NCBI GenBank assembly: GCA_019359095.1
Contig: JAHHHZ010000021.1
Location: 1-64,000, forward strand
Source: Pleurocapsa minor HA4230-MV1
GTDB lineage: Bacteria > Cyanobacteriota > Cyanobacteriia > Cyanobacteriales > Xenococcaceae
Reading direction: 5' to 3'
DNA length: 64,000 nucleotides
Shown in pieces: positions 63,324 to 64,000 of the stretch. The notes below the pieces were generated by a model, which saw nothing but the letters and a program-made list of their open reading frames with translations, was not told where the DNA came from and did not search any database. Both the position numbers and the translations under genes were made by a program. The stretch's first letter is position 1; each line of letters opens with the position of its first letter.

Positions 63324-63344
63324 GGTCAGAGTCGAGTAGTTCAC
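63309..63344 (+). ncRNA. Right-end scaffold of the TnpB guide RNA
   Basis: CTCTG and CAGAG, with inner ACCC and GGGT, form a hairpin (63309-63331) over the tnpB stop codon, followed by the right-end text TCGAGTAGTTCAC (63332-63344). By analogy with ISDra2 the omega-RNA 3' part ends here and the guide begins at about 63345. The 5' end of the RNA is not defined. Confidence 0.6.
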
Positions 63345-63486
63345 ATCTTTTGTCTTTGGTAAAGATGTTTAAAATAAACAAAAAGCGATCGCCTGAGCCA
63401 AAATAATTTAGCAATCTCAGCTCGGTATTTTTACTCTTGTTTTTGATCTAAGATAATTTTGATGGGATTTTACAAGGATTGTTCTA

Positions 63487-64000
63487 ATGGTAAAAACTGC
63501 TTCAACTATGCTGGCGTTAGGCACTACTGCCCCTGAGTTTCACTTACCTGATGTAGTATCGGGAGAAACTATTTCTTTAGCTACGTTTTCTGGTAGTAAA
63601 GCATTATTAGTGATGTTTATTTGCCAGCACTGTCCTTTTGTTAAGCATATTCAGTCAGAGTTAGCTAAAATCGGTCATGATTATCGCGATCGCTTAGGTA
63701 TAGTAGCAATCAGCGCCAATGATGTAGCCAATTACCCAGACGATTCTCCCCAGAAGCTCAAGGAAATGGCACAGGAGCTTAACTTTAATTTCCCTGTTTG
63801 CTACGACGAAAGCCAATCAGTAAGTAAATCCTATACTGCTGCTTGTACGCCAGATTTCTTTTTGTTTGATAGTTCGAGCAAACTGGTTTATCGTGGTCAA
63901 TTAGATGATAGTCGTCCGAGTAATGGTGTTCCTGTAACGGGCAAGGATTTACGTCAGGCGATCGACGCTGTGCTACAAGATCGAGAGATCAACTTTGAAC
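63487..64000 (+). CDS. Thioredoxin-family peroxiredoxin-like protein (partial)
   Basis: 171 residues visible, cut by the window edge. LGTTAPEFHLPDVVSGETISL and the CQHCPFVKH motif (CxxC) show an AhpC/TSA/thioredoxin-like fold, then IVAISANDVANYPDDSP and YTAACTPDFFLFD, as in cyanobacterial thioredoxin-family proteins. It probably reduces disulfides or peroxides. The end of the gene is outside the window. Confidence 0.88.
   Translation, partial: MVKTASTMLALGTTAPEFHLPDVVSGETISLATFSGSKALLVMFICQHCPFVKHIQSELAKIGHDYRDRLGIVAISANDVANYPDDSPQKLKEMAQELNFNFPVCYDESQSVSKSYTAACTPDFFLFDSSSKLVYRGQLDDSRPSNGVPVTGKDLRQAIDAVLQDREINFE

Larger units (their letters stand above)
61941..63344 (+). mobile_element. Solo TnpB element (IS200/IS605 group, no tnpA)
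   Basis: The element consists of tnpB and its right end TCGAGTAGTTCAC (63332-63344), which is typical for IS605-type right ends in cyanobacteria. There is no tnpA in the window, so it cannot transpose alone. The left end is not clear and may lie in the structured region 61660-61940. Confidence 0.7.

Overview
The window is a cyanobacterial chromosome segment. It carries photosystem I genes (psaI, psaL), a Psb32-type photosystem II repair gene, nblA (phycobilisome degradation), a solanesyl diphosphate synthase for plastoquinone, and a very high density of the cyanobacterial HIP1 octamer GCGATCGC. Short heptanucleotide tandem repeats, many stress genes and a pentapeptide-repeat protein fit a unicellular or colonial, stress-tolerant cyanobacterium. 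The exact genus cannot be set from sequence reading alone.

Layout. 0-1.2 kb: end of a phage- or plasmid-like pair of small genes, a structured gene-free stretch, and tRNA-Leu(GAG). 1.3-9.4 kb: an ECF sigma / anti-sigma / Spy-like module, solanesyl diphosphate synthase, glutamate racemase and an AMIN-domain cell-wall amidase, a decayed Na+/H+ antiporter remnant, and a methyltransferase-like gene. 9.4-11.8 kb: a LuxR-type regulator divergent from a DJ-1/PfpI, DUF6220-like and MAPEG operon.

11.9-22.4 kb is the most interesting region: a complete RiPP (modified peptide) cluster. A leftward operon encodes a 72-residue double-glycine precursor with a (Gly-Lys)8 core and a Cys-rich tail, an APH-like kinase, a HopA1-domain protein and a 2OG-Fe(II) oxygenase. 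A rightward operon encodes an HTH regulator, a C39-peptidase ABC exporter with an N-terminal cyclic-nucleotide-binding-like domain, a response-regulator/HlyD fusion and a parvulin-type isomerase. The kinase plus HopA1 pair is the hallmark of class V lanthipeptide synthesis, but this core peptide has one Ser and three Cys, so the product would be unlike known members.

22.5-31.5 kb: HtrA protease, a repeat-rich spacer, an Hsp70-like protein, a WecG/TagA glycosyltransferase and a 1337-residue polytopic membrane protein. 31.6-38.4 kb: a run of leftward stress genes (DnaJ-type, YflT-ChaB fusion, Dps, DUF2945, DUF4385, an LEA-like lipoprotein, pentapeptide repeats). 38.5-46.5 kb: a GAF histidine kinase with cyanobacteriochrome-like cysteines, two adjacent GIY-YIG proteins, a radical SAM protein, a Vps62-like protein and small genes. 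46.6-48.8 kb: photosynthesis genes, with a long hairpin just before psaL. 48.9-59.4 kb: SDR dehydrogenases, a catalytically dead rhodanese, a charged-repeat protein, an RTX protein, several tiny hydrophilic stress proteins, a GH63-like glycosidase, a MntA-HepT toxin-antitoxin pair, nblA and a group 2 sigma factor. 59.5-64 kb: leuD, a membrane protein, a solo TnpB element with likely guide-RNA end, and a thioredoxin-family gene cut by the window edge.

Functional names come from motifs read by eye and from knowledge of the families; no database search was run.
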